Positions 26,828 to 35,323 of a stretch of DNA of 64,000 nt are shown piece by piece. Below the pieces are notes generated by a model, which saw nothing but the letters and a program-made list of their open reading frames with translations, was not told the origin of the DNA and did no database searches. The stretch's first letter is position 1. Every line of letters starts with the position of its first letter. The stretch comes from [Leptolyngbya] sp. JSC-1 (GTDB lineage: Bacteria > Cyanobacteriota > Cyanobacteriia > Elainellales > Elainellaceae), in the NCBI GenBank assembly GCA_000733415.1, contig KL662191.1, positions 6,106,429 to 6,170,428 of the forward strand, in the 5' to 3' direction. Made by a program: the position numbers and the translations under genes.

Positions 26828-26844
26828 AGAATGAGAATCATTCT
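26828..26844 (-). promoter_or_regulatory. Zur/Fur-like operator upstream of the CobW-type GTPase gene
   Basis: AGAATGA-GAA-TCATTCT is a perfect 7-3-7 palindrome. Read as overlapping half sites it contains TGAGAATCATTCT, close to the TGATAAT-N-ATTATCA type boxes of Zur and Fur. It lies about 150 bp upstream of the metallochaperone start, so the control region is divergent from cysS. Zur versus Fur cannot be decided by eye; the client gene favours Zur. Confidence 0.6.
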
Positions 26845-27250
26845 ACCTGACTTGGGTTGGATCAAGTAAGCTGGAAATAGAGCTGCTTTTGGTCCCGCGA
26901 ATCAATTGCAGATTAATGGCTTGAGTCCACTAGAAGTGGACGCAGTCATCTCGTCTAGTCTCATCTAGTCTCGTCTAGTCGATAGAGCAGCTTTCTCAAC
27001 TAGTCTGCCGCTAACTCGCGGGCAGGACTTCACAAAGCTAGAAAGCTAGGCTGACACCCGAAGACCCCAGACTGCTAATCATCAAATCTTGTACTGCCCT
27101 TGAGGGTATTGGCAGAACATCATGCTAATTTACTACAGAATCAACTGGCAGCACCGATGTAGATAGGAGGCTTTGCTCTGGTTCAAAGCAGTTCCTCCGA
27201 TCCGATTTCTGTAGTTTTTAGCTGAATTGCCCTGACATTACCCGAAGATT
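26845..27250. other. 406-bp intergenic region upstream of cysS
   Basis: No coding sequence seen. It contains a perfect 7-bp stem-loop GTCCACT-AGA-AGTGGAC (26925-26941) and three copies of a CTAGTCTCRTCTAGTC-type repeat at about 26955-26982. Promoters of cobW (minus) and cysS (plus) must lie here. Confidence 0.5.
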
Positions 27251-28753
27251 ATGGCCCTAGAGTTCTATAACACCTTAACGCGCCGTCGCGAACCGTTTAC
27301 TCCGCTTCAGCCAGATCAAGTCAAAATGTACTGCTGCGGCGTCACGGTGTATGACTATTGCCATCTGGGCCATGCCCGTTCCTACATTGTTTGGGACACG
27401 GTGCGGCGCTACTTGATGTGGCGAGGCTACGACGTGCACTATGTGCAAAACTTTACCGATATTGATGACAAAATCCTCAACCGCGCCAAGCAGGAAAACA
27501 GCACAATGGCGGAGGTGTCCAACCGCTTTATTGACGCCTATTTTGCAGATTTGCGCCGCTTGAATGTGTTAGATGCGGTCGAGTATCCCCGCGCCACCGA
27601 GCATATTGACGCCATCCTGAAGCTGATCAACGCCCTGATCGAGGCGGACTATGCCTATCCAGCCGGCGGCGATGTCTACTACCGGGTGCAGCGCTTTCCC
27701 TCCTACGGTAAACTCTCCGGGCGGCAACTCGACCAAATGCAGGCTGGCGCCAGTGGACGGGTCGATCCTGAAGATCCGGAAGGCAACCGCAAGCAGTATC
27801 CGTTTGACTTTGCCCTCTGGAAAGCCGCCAAACCGGGTGAACCCTCGTGGGATTCGCCTTGGGGCGCAGGCAGACCGGGCTGGCATATCGAATGCTCGGC
27901 CATGATTCGAGCCAATCTAGGCGAAACCATTGATATCCATACCGGCGGTGGCGATCTGGTGTTTCCCCATCACGAGAACGAAATTGCCCAGTCGGAAGCG
28001 GTGACACACAAGTCGCTGGCCAACTACTGGCTGCACAACGGCATGGTGAATGTGGGCGGCGAAAAAATGTCGAAATCGCTGGGGAACTTCACCACAATTC
28101 GGCAGCTTTTGGATGCGCCCAATGGCCCTGACCCGATGGCTCTCCGTCTGTTTGTGCTGCAAGCCCATTACCGTAAACCAATTGACTTCACCGCTGAGTC
28201 GATTGCCTCGGCCCAAAATAGCTGGGAGACGCTGAAGGAAGGCTTGCTGTTTGGCTATCGGTTTGGCGAGTCGCTGGGTTGGACGGATACAACCGATAGT
28301 GCGTTTGGCAAAGCCGAGTCGATGCGCATCCCGGCTGATAGCGATTTCTCTGACCAACGGTCAGAAGCCGTTCAACGGTTTCAGGAGGCAATGGATGAGG
28401 ACATTAACTCACCGGGAGCACTAGCCGTTCTGTTTGAGCTAGCCAAAGACTTGCGCCGCGAAGGTAACATCATCACCCACGAAGGCAAAACCACAACCAA
28501 TGCTCAAGCTTTACGGCAGCAATGGCAAACCTTGGTAGTGCTGGCGCAAGTGCTGGGACTGGAAGCGGAACCAGAAGCCGAATCCAACGATGGCCTCAGC
28601 GATGATGTGATTGCCAACCTGATTGCCCAACGCCGCGATGCCAAAAAAGCCAAAGACTTTGCCACTGCCGACCGCATCCGCGAAGAGCTGAAAGCGCAAG
28701 GAATTGTGCTAGTAGACAAACCTGGTGGGGTCACTGAATGGCATCGGGGCTGA
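27251..28753 (+). CDS. cysS: Cysteinyl-tRNA synthetase
   Basis: 500 aa class I aminoacyl-tRNA synthetase. Zinc-site cysteine in MYCCGVTVYDYCHLGHARSY (overlapping the HIGH-like CHLGHARS), WHIECSAM, HTGGGDLVFPHHENEIAQ and the KMSKS loop GGEKMSKSLGNF are all present. The C-terminal anticodon-binding part is complete (IREELKAQGIVLVD). Single gene with long flanking spacers. Confidence 0.98.
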   Translation: MALEFYNTLTRRREPFTPLQPDQVKMYCCGVTVYDYCHLGHARSYIVWDTVRRYLMWRGYDVHYVQNFTDIDDKILNRAKQENSTMAEVSNRFIDAYFADLRRLNVLDAVEYPRATEHIDAILKLINALIEADYAYPAGGDVYYRVQRFPSYGKLSGRQLDQMQAGASGRVDPEDPEGNRKQYPFDFALWKAAKPGEPSWDSPWGAGRPGWHIECSAMIRANLGETIDIHTGGGDLVFPHHENEIAQSEAVTHKSLANYWLHNGMVNVGGEKMSKSLGNFTTIRQLLDAPNGPDPMALRLFVLQAHYRKPIDFTAESIASAQNSWETLKEGLLFGYRFGESLGWTDTTDSAFGKAESMRIPADSDFSDQRSEAVQRFQEAMDEDINSPGALAVLFELAKDLRREGNIITHEGKTTTNAQALRQQWQTLVVLAQVLGLEAEPEAESNDGLSDDVIANLIAQRRDAKKAKDFATADRIREELKAQGIVLVDKPGGVTEWHRG

Positions 28754-29073
28754 GTAATACGCCTTTACCGCCGAGCCGTTAGAGACCTGATCGGGAATGT
28801 CAAAGAGGCAAAGGTATGACTTCAACTGGACCTATGGGTAGATTGCAAACAGCAACGCTTGATTCCGAATCCGGCTCATCCTGACTATCCAGTGGCGATG
28901 ATTAAATCTAGCTATTGCCCCGAAGCTCCTGTCAACATGGAGGACTGCAAGAGTTTCGATCCGGTCAGGTTTAATGTAGGAATTCGGCTGTACTGGTGAA
29001 AGATATCAGTTAAGCCACACTACCTTTTCCTGATAACAAGTCAGCAATTAATGGGTTTGATCTAGCAAGCTGA
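28754..29073. other. 320-bp intergenic region between convergent cysS and gyrB
   Basis: No open frame of convincing character and no strong hairpin with a T-tract were recognised. Nothing further seen. Confidence 0.4.
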
Positions 29074-31011
29074 CTAAATATCCAAATCCGTCAGGTTGAG
29101 CTTTGATCCATAGGTTTCGATGAATTCGCGTCTAGGCGCAACTCGGTCACCCATCAGCACCGTAAAGATTCGGTCCGCTTCAGCCGCATCTTCGATCTCG
29201 ACTCGTTTGAGCGAACGGGTTTCTGGATTCATCGTCGTATCCCACAACTGCTGCGGCATCATTTCACCCAGACCCTTAAAGCGCTGAATTTCGTACTTGG
29301 CGTTTTCAGGGAAGGTAGCAATGATCTGCTCCCGCTCCCGGTCGCTGTAGCAGTATTGAGCCGTGCGGCCCCGTTCAATCTTATAGAGCGGCGGGCAGGC
29401 AATATAGACAAAGCCCTGATCAACAATTTCGCGCTGATAGCGGTAAAAGAACGTCAGCAGTAAGGTACGAATATGGGCACCGTCTACGTCGGCATCGGTC
29501 ATGATGATAATCCGGTGGTAGCGGAGCTGGGACGGATTGAACTCTTCGCCTTTGATACCCAAACCCAAGGCCGTAATCAGGGCTTGGATCTCAGTATTCT
29601 TGTAGATCTTGGCGTCGTCGGTCTTTTCAATGTTGAGAATCTTACCCCGCAGTGGCAGAATTGCCTGGAAGCGGCGATCGCGGCCTTGCTTAGCGGAACC
29701 ACCGGCTGAGTCCCCTTCTACAATGAAGATCTCCGATTCGCTGGGATCACGCGAGCTACAGTCGGCCAGCTTACCGGGCAGCGTCGAAGACTCCAACACC
29801 GACTTGCGGCGCACCAGTTCCCGCGCCCGCCGAGCAGCTTCGGCAGCATTAAAAGCTTGAATCGCCTTCTCCAGAATCGCATCGGCCACGCCGGGACGGA
29901 ATTCCAGATATTCGGTCAGCGCCTCACCCACGAGCGTATCGACAATGCCACGCACCTCGGTGTTACCCAGCTTGGTTTTGGTTTGGCCTTCAAACTCAGG
30001 ATCGGGCACCTTGACCGAAATTACACCCGTCAAGCCTTCGCGGACATTCTCGCCAGCCAGATTCGCATCGTTCTCCTTGAGCTTGTTGCGCTTACGGGCG
30101 ATGGCATTCATCGTCCGAGTCAACACCGCCTTTAGCCCTTCTAAGTGCGTACCGCCATCGATGGTGCGAATGTTGTTGGCAAAGCCGAGCAAGTTATCGG
30201 TATAGGCATCGACACACCATTGCAGCGCCACCTCGACCTGGACATTATTGCGCTCGCCTTGCACAAAGATAATCTCCTCGTGCAGCGGCTGCTTGTCCTT
30301 ATTCATGTACCCAACATATTCCCGGATTCCACCCGCGTAGTGGTAGGTTTCGACCTTGGGCTCATCGCTCTTCAGCAGTTCCAGGCGATTGTCGGTAAAG
30401 GTGATTTCTACACCTGCATTCAAGTAGGCCAGCTCGCGCAGCCGTCCAGCCAGAGTGGCGTAATCAAACTCGATGCCGGTGGTAAAAATTTCGATATCGG
30501 GCTTGAAAGAGACCGAGGTGCCCGTGCGATTGCCCTTAGCAGGTTCAATAATCAGATCGGTTTGAGGTACGCCGCGTTCGTAGCGCTGCTTGTGTACCTT
30601 TTGTTCGCGCCAAACGGTGACTTCTACCCATTCCGAGAGGGCATTCACGACCGAAATCCCCACCCCGTGCAGTCCACCGGAAACCTTGTAGCCACCGCCG
30701 CCAAACTTGCCGCCCGCATGCAACACCGTCATCACCGTCTCTAGGGCCGATCTGCCGGTGCTGGGATGAATCCCAGTAGGAATTCCCCGCCCATCGTCGG
30801 TAACGCTGACGGAACCATCTGGGTTCAGCGTGATGCCAATATGCTTGCAATAGCCCGCCAGAGCTTCATCGACGGAGTTGTCAACAACCTCATAAACTAA
30901 GTGATGGAGTCCACGCGGGCCGGTGCTGCCAATGTACATGCCTGGTCGTTTCCGCACAGGCTCCAAACCTTCAAGGACCTGAATTTGTTCAGCACCATAA
31001 TTTGTTGTCAT
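29074..31011 (-). CDS. gyrB: DNA gyrase subunit B
   Basis: 645 aa, ATPase subunit of the type II topoisomerase that introduces negative supercoils. GHKL ATPase motifs: EVVDNSVDEALAG, DDGRGIPTGIH and GLHGVGISVVNALS. The TOPRIM domain has EGDSAGGSAKQGRDR and IIMTDADVDGAHIRTLLLTF, and the C-terminus has QRFKGLGEMMPQQLW. GGGAG ten bases upstream supports the ATG. The end LTDLDI is typical. Confidence 0.98.
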   Translation of the reverse strand: MTTNYGAEQIQVLEGLEPVRKRPGMYIGSTGPRGLHHLVYEVVDNSVDEALAGYCKHIGITLNPDGSVSVTDDGRGIPTGIHPSTGRSALETVMTVLHAGGKFGGGGYKVSGGLHGVGISVVNALSEWVEVTVWREQKVHKQRYERGVPQTDLIIEPAKGNRTGTSVSFKPDIEIFTTGIEFDYATLAGRLRELAYLNAGVEITFTDNRLELLKSDEPKVETYHYAGGIREYVGYMNKDKQPLHEEIIFVQGERNNVQVEVALQWCVDAYTDNLLGFANNIRTIDGGTHLEGLKAVLTRTMNAIARKRNKLKENDANLAGENVREGLTGVISVKVPDPEFEGQTKTKLGNTEVRGIVDTLVGEALTEYLEFRPGVADAILEKAIQAFNAAEAARRARELVRRKSVLESSTLPGKLADCSSRDPSESEIFIVEGDSAGGSAKQGRDRRFQAILPLRGKILNIEKTDDAKIYKNTEIQALITALGLGIKGEEFNPSQLRYHRIIIMTDADVDGAHIRTLLLTFFYRYQREIVDQGFVYIACPPLYKIERGRTAQYCYSDREREQIIATFPENAKYEIQRFKGLGEMMPQQLWDTTMNPETRSLKRVEIEDAAEADRIFTVLMGDRVAPRREFIETYGSKLNLTDLDI

Positions 31012-31278
31012 GTATGAAGCGCTCCCGTGAGTGGTGTGAAGCCGTCCAAGACCTCAGAATATTAAAATACACCAAAATTCTAGCACAAAAGGGTTAAGGA
31101 CGATTTTAAGCCAGTCTGAGACGAATTTTCCGAAGGAGATCGATCAGAATAATTTGTTAGCAATCCTTCATATAGTAAAGCCTGGAAATCGGTCAATTTT
31201 AAACAAGGTTAATTTTATTGCCATTTAGACTAATACATTTGTACCAAAATTCTTCTCCTCTCATTTTACTCTAAACAA

Positions 31279-32361
31279 ATGGAGTCAGCGTTGATCGTTA
31301 TCTGCGGCGCGACAGCCACCGGCAAATCCGGATTGGCGCTTGAGCTGGCCCGCCGTTTCCCCAGCGTCATCATCAGTGCCGATTCTCGTCAGGTTTACCG
31401 CGAATTTGACATCGGCACCGCCAAGCCCACCCGCCAACAGCAGCAGCAAGTCCCCCACTATTTGATTGATATTTGCGACCCCACTGAGACTTTGACGCTA
31501 GCGGATTATCAGGCCGAGGTGCAGCGGGTGATTGAAGAGGTGTTGCCGGTCAGTGCGTGGGTACGTGGATGCGTGGGTACGTGGGTGCGTGACCGGGGAA
31601 CAGCATCCAAGTCCAGCACAGAAAACACGAACTTTGTTTCTTCCCCATCTTCCCCATCTTCCCCATCCACCCACCTACCCATCCACCCACCTACCCATCC
31701 ACCCACCTACCCATCCACCCACCTACCCACTCCCCTCCTCGTCGGCGGCACGGGACTCTACATCAAATCGATCGTCCGGGGTATGCAGATTCCGAGGGTT
31801 GCGCCTCAGCCAGATTTGCGTAAACAGTTTACTGAGATGGGACAGGCGGTTTGCTATGGATTGCTGCAACAAGTGGACCCGGTAGCTGCCGCCAAAATTC
31901 ATCCCAACGATCAGGTGCGGACCCAACGAGCACTCGAAGTGTTTTATGTCAGCGGCAAACCAATTTCTCAGCAACAGGGAGAACGCCCGCCCACCTACCC
32001 GATTTTGCAGATTGGCTTAGATGCCGAGATGGATGCCTTGGAACAACGAATCTGGCGCCGCACTGCTGAGATGATCGAAGCGGGATTTGTTGCTGAGGTG
32101 GAAGCCCTTTGCCAAAAGTACGGCCCAGGCTTGCCGTTACTAAACACCTTGGGCTATCAAGAGATGAAGCGGCACTTGACCGAAGAGTTGTCGCTGAAAG
32201 CCGCCGAGGCTGAGATTGTGCTCCATACCCGCCAATTTGCCAAGCAGCAGCGCACCTGGTTCCGTGCCGATCCCACCATTGAGTGGTTCAATGCCGACGA
32301 CCCCAACCTCACCGATCGCGTCTGGCAACGCCTGCAAGATTTCCTCGCTTCACGCCCCTAA
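31279..32361 (+). CDS. miaA: tRNA dimethylallyltransferase with an in-frame low-complexity insertion
   Basis: Transfers a dimethylallyl group to A37 of tRNAs that read U-starting codons. Motifs: P-loop CGATATGKSGLALELA, ISADSRQVYREFDIGTAKPT, VPHYLIDICDP, LLVGGTGLYIKSI, and RQFAKQQRTWFR. The total of 360 residues exceeds the usual 300 because 61 codons (about 31549-31731) of repeat-derived sequence (STHLPIHPPTHPPTYPS) sit between the helix after DYQAEVQRVIEEVL and the PLLVGGTG strand. The insertion keeps the frame, and flanking conserved parts are intact, so the enzyme is probably still active; the extra segment would be a disordered loop. Confidence 0.93.
   Translation: MESALIVICGATATGKSGLALELARRFPSVIISADSRQVYREFDIGTAKPTRQQQQQVPHYLIDICDPTETLTLADYQAEVQRVIEEVLPVSAWVRGCVGTWVRDRGTASKSSTENTNFVSSPSSPSSPSTHLPIHPPTHPPTYPSTHLPTPLLVGGTGLYIKSIVRGMQIPRVAPQPDLRKQFTEMGQAVCYGLLQQVDPVAAAKIHPNDQVRTQRALEVFYVSGKPISQQQGERPPTYPILQIGLDAEMDALEQRIWRRTAEMIEAGFVAEVEALCQKYGPGLPLLNTLGYQEMKRHLTEELSLKAAEAEIVLHTRQFAKQQRTWFRADPTIEWFNADDPNLTDRVWQRLQDFLASRP
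31549..31731. repeat. Short tandem repeats inside miaA
   Basis: Two blocks: GTGGGTACGTGGATGCGTGG-like units (31550-31590) and, from 31645, CTTCCCCAT units leading into CCCATCCACCCACCTA units. The whole is 183 bp, divisible by three. The same CCCATCCACC family makes the intergenic array at 25433 and the copA insertion near 3260-3300. Confidence 0.85.
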
Positions 32362-32429
32362 TCCTTCTGCCGTCACTGCCCCTAACCCTAATTCTGACCC
32401 CAACCCCTAACCTCCCTGCCCCAAACATA

Positions 32430-32500
32430 TTGCACTATAAAAATATTCCCCTTCCCCATCTCCCCCACTTCCCCCACCCTCCCCCATCTCTCCCACCTCC
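32430..32500. repeat. Pyrimidine-rich CCCCATCTCCCCCA simple repeats
   Basis: Degenerate CCCCATCTCCCCCACTTCCC units directly before the ATG of the next gene, leaving no room for a normal Shine-Dalgarno. Confidence 0.7.
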
Positions 32501-32501
32501 C

Positions 32502-33182
32502 ATGTCCCTGCTCGACTACCTGCAACACCTCCCTGCCCCCCTGATCACCTATTTCGCCCCCGCCTTGATCGTGGGCTGCTTCTTATTCAGCTTTGGGCAT
32601 TGGCTCCATGCCAAATGGTACGTGGCGATTACTATTTATCTGCTCTCTGGGTTTACCAATTTGATTGCTGGCGCTGTAACTAAGGATCCGGCTCAGACGG
32701 CACTCGTGGGTGGCATCTTGGCTCCGGCTCTGTATAGCCTGCTGTTTGTCTGTTTTGGGGTCATACGAGTTTTGCGAATGCCCTATGGTCGAATTAACGT
32801 ATCGGCAACTCCAAAGCGTTCCAGGAATGGGTTGATGCGTTTGCTCAAAGGCACAATCTGGGGCTGTGTGGGTGGTGTAACGGGGTCCTCGCTGGGAGCA
32901 TTGTTCAGCATTTTTTTATTGTTTCTAGCGCTTTTAGTGACACCGGGCTTCAATATTAACTGGCACAACAACCAGGGCATTGAGAAGATTGTAGACGGCA
33001 GTATTACAATTTTTGGCTCGGTTGGCAGCAGCCTTGGAGTTCTAACCGGCTGGGGATTCTGCAATATCAAGCAGCTCAGCAATCGAGTTTTGATTCGGTC
33101 CTCGATTCACGTTTTTATTGTGTTAACGGTGCTCAGGCGCTTTTGGAGCAGAGTATTTACGAATCAGAAGCCTCGACGCTGA
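32502..33182 (+). CDS. Integral membrane protein of unknown function
   Basis: 226 aa from ATG at 32502 (MSLLDYLQHLPAPLITYF). An open frame extends upstream to 32283 but covers miaA and simple repeats, so it is not coding. About five hydrophobic helices: LIVGCFLFSFGHWL, WYVAITIYLLSGFTNLIAG, LAPALYSLLFVCFGVI, a Gly/Ser-rich helix pair (GCVGGVTGSSLGALFSIFLL), and FGSVGSSLGVLTGW. No family recognised. Its 3' end lies 68 bp before the TM2-domain gene. Confidence 0.6.
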   Translation: MSLLDYLQHLPAPLITYFAPALIVGCFLFSFGHWLHAKWYVAITIYLLSGFTNLIAGAVTKDPAQTALVGGILAPALYSLLFVCFGVIRVLRMPYGRINVSATPKRSRNGLMRLLKGTIWGCVGGVTGSSLGALFSIFLLFLALLVTPGFNINWHNNQGIEKIVDGSITIFGSVGSSLGVLTGWGFCNIKQLSNRVLIRSSIHVFIVLTVLRRFWSRVFTNQKPRR

Positions 33183-33250
33183 AGTGGCCACTCGGCTTTA
33201 ACAACGATGCGACAACTATACTTAGAGAAGCGGCCAGGGAAGGAGTTGCC

Positions 33251-33841
33251 ATGGAAAGTCAGTCTTTATTTCACCAGCATTACAAATCTCAGAATCGCCC
33301 CCAGCAGCCAGTACCACAGTCCACTACAGCCAGTCAGATTCCGCAGGTTCAAACCAATACGGCCTATATTCTTTGGTTCCTTTGCATACTGGGCATCTGC
33401 GGCGGGCAGCGGTTTTATAGCGGCAAAATTGCCAGCGGTTTGCTTTATCTCGTTACTTTTGGTTTGTTCGGCTTTGGGCAGTTGATCGATTTGCTGCTGA
33501 TTCCAGGTATGGTAGAGAAGCGCAACATTTACTTACGAGGGCTGTACGCCAGAAATTTAGATCTATCAAACGTTCAGCCTGCGGTGACGCTGAATTTGGG
33601 CCAATTATCCCAGCCCCAGCCCCAACCTCTAGTCGAACCGCCTGCTGTAAGTCCCCTGCATAGGCTACTGCGGATTGCTCAGGAGCAGGGCGGCACCCTC
33701 TCGGCGGCGCAAGTAGCCCTCTACACCGGGTTGGAGCCAGAGGCCGTGCAGAGTTTACTGCAAGAGGCACAAAGGTATGGCTATGCTGAGGTTTGTAATG
33801 ATCCCCAAACGGGCGCGGTGCGCTATCGCTTTGATGTGTGA
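33251..33841 (+). CDS. TM2 domain-containing membrane protein
   Basis: 196 aa from ATG at 33251, fixed by AAGGAG five bases upstream. A polar Gln/Ser-rich N-terminus precedes the TM2 domain: ILWFLCILGICGGQRFYSGK, then IASGLLYLVTFGLFGFGQLIDLLLIP, two helices joined by the conserved G-x-x-R-F-Y turn. The C-terminus (LLRIAQEQGGTLSAAQVALY...AQRYGYAEV) looks like a small winged-helix. Function of bacterial TM2 proteins is unknown. Confidence 0.82.
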   Translation: MESQSLFHQHYKSQNRPQQPVPQSTTASQIPQVQTNTAYILWFLCILGICGGQRFYSGKIASGLLYLVTFGLFGFGQLIDLLLIPGMVEKRNIYLRGLYARNLDLSNVQPAVTLNLGQLSQPQPQPLVEPPAVSPLHRLLRIAQEQGGTLSAAQVALYTGLEPEAVQSLLQEAQRYGYAEVCNDPQTGAVRYRFDV

Positions 33842-33847
33842 AGAATA

Positions 33848-34399
33848 CTACAGCAGCGCTAGCCGGAGGGTCTGGTACACCTGAGTTAAGTCTGCGAGCT
33901 GGTAGTGGGCGTTTAGGCCGCTGGGATTGGGCAACACCCACAGCAGGGCACCCTGAAATGATTCTGGCTGCTGACCTACGGCGGCCTTGGGGCGATTGAA
34001 GGCGGTGCGATAGGCGGAAACTCCCAGAACGGCTAATACTCGCGGTTGGTAACGATCCACTTTTGCTGCCAGCATCTGGTGGCCGGTGATGAGTTCGGAT
34101 GGCGCTAGTTCGTCAGCTCTGGCCGTGGCCCGATCCACAATATTGGTGACGCCATAGCCCAAGTGGAGCAACTTCTGATCTTCAGCTGGACTCAACAGCC
34201 GTTCAGTAAACCCAGCGGCATGAAGGGTTTTCCAAAAGCGATTGCCCGGACGAGCAAAGTGGTGGCCCACGGCGGCGCTATACAAACTGGGGTTGATGCC
34301 GCAAAACAACACCTGTAAATTGGGCGCAATGATGTCAGGAACCGTTTGGTTGATGGCAGCCTCGATTTCTGCTCTGGTCGGTTTCGGGAGGGCAGACAT
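33848..34399 (-). CDS. mug: G/U mismatch-specific uracil-DNA glycosylase (Mug family)
   Basis: 183 aa. Removes uracil or thymine-derived lesions mispaired with guanine. The two family motifs are present: LFCGINPSLYSAAVGHHFARPGNRFW (catalytic Asn in GINPS) and LPNPSGLNAHY near the C-terminus. It ends six bases from the end of the convergent TM2 gene. Confidence 0.92.
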   Translation of the reverse strand: MSALPKPTRAEIEAAINQTVPDIIAPNLQVLFCGINPSLYSAAVGHHFARPGNRFWKTLHAAGFTERLLSPAEDQKLLHLGYGVTNIVDRATARADELAPSELITGHQMLAAKVDRYQPRVLAVLGVSAYRTAFNRPKAAVGQQPESFQGALLWVLPNPSGLNAHYQLADLTQVYQTLRLALL

Positions 34400-34597
34400 G
34401 GCGAAAACAAGGGCAAAGGCATGCGGTACTTCGTTAACTTAACCTATTTTTGGTCGCGTCCCTCCTGGTTTTCCTCTACAATTGCTCCAACCCAGATCAA
34501 TCTCATGCCGCCGAGAGAGTAGGTTTGGCTGCCTTTTTTCTATCTTTAAAAAACCTGGTTTATCCGCAGTCTGATCGCTAATTTTGACCGCCAATCT

Positions 34598-35226
34598 ATG
34601 GTAAAGCAACTCCAGCCGCCAGATCCCCAATCGGGTCAGCCAAAGACTAAACAGCAGTTTGAACAAGAACGCATGCTCGATGTGCTGTTTCTACTCGATT
34701 TGATGTTTGTACGAGAAGAAGCAACCGTCAAGCAGATTGTAGATTGTCTCTATGACATCGGTTCGATCAATCTAATCAACCAGCGGGTGCCGAGCCGCCA
34801 TCTCAAGCTCTGCGCCAGATGGATTGCACGCTTCTCAAAGCCAGCCTTTCGCTTTTTTTCCTGCGCTGGTTTAGGCGCAATTGCCCTCAACTGATTGCGG
34901 ATTGGCTCTATAACCAGGTGAAGTTTGAACCCCAGCAAATCACTAAAGCGATAGAAGCGGTGGAAGTGGCGGAGGCGGCTCAAATCCAGCCCACACCGGC
35001 AGTGACCGAACTGGACCTCTATCGTCAGGAAGTGCGGTTGCTGCATTCGCGGGTGCGATTATTGACCACATTGCTGATTGGCGTGACGGTCACATTGGGC
35101 AGCGGCTTAGCTTGGGCTTTGTGGCGTAGCGAAACTCAGTCGGCGCAGCAAAAGGATACGGTGCCGGTTCGCCTAGTTGAGCAACTGCAACCTTGTTCGA
35201 TTCCAGCTCTTCAGCCTTGCCGCTAG
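34598..35226 (+). pseudogene. Conserved cyanobacterial membrane-anchored protein, frameshifted at a T7 tract
   Basis: Two overlapping frames make one protein. Frame one (from 34598) runs MVKQLQPPDPQ...MLDVLFLLDLMFVREEATVKQIVDCLYDIGSINLINQ...WIARFSKPAFRFF and then stops in out-of-frame sequence at 34894. The second frame carries the continuation LRWFRRNCPQLIADWLYNQVKF and a membrane helix (LLTTLLIGVTVTLGSGLAWALW). The switch is at the run of seven T at 34853-34859; one more T would restore an AFRFFFLRWF reading of natural length (about 209 aa). It may be a true mutation, a sequencing error or a slippage site. Function unknown. Confidence 0.65.
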
Positions 35227-35323
35227 AGCTACTGGCCTGAAGTTTTGTTTGAAGGTTTTGTTTGAAGGTTTTGTTTGAATATTCTATTTGGATAGTTTGT
35301 CTGTACAACTTGTTTGAATAATC

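Noticed and set aside
32283..32501. N-terminal extension of the membrane protein after miaA
   Set aside because: It overlaps miaA out of frame and then reads pyrimidine-rich repeats.
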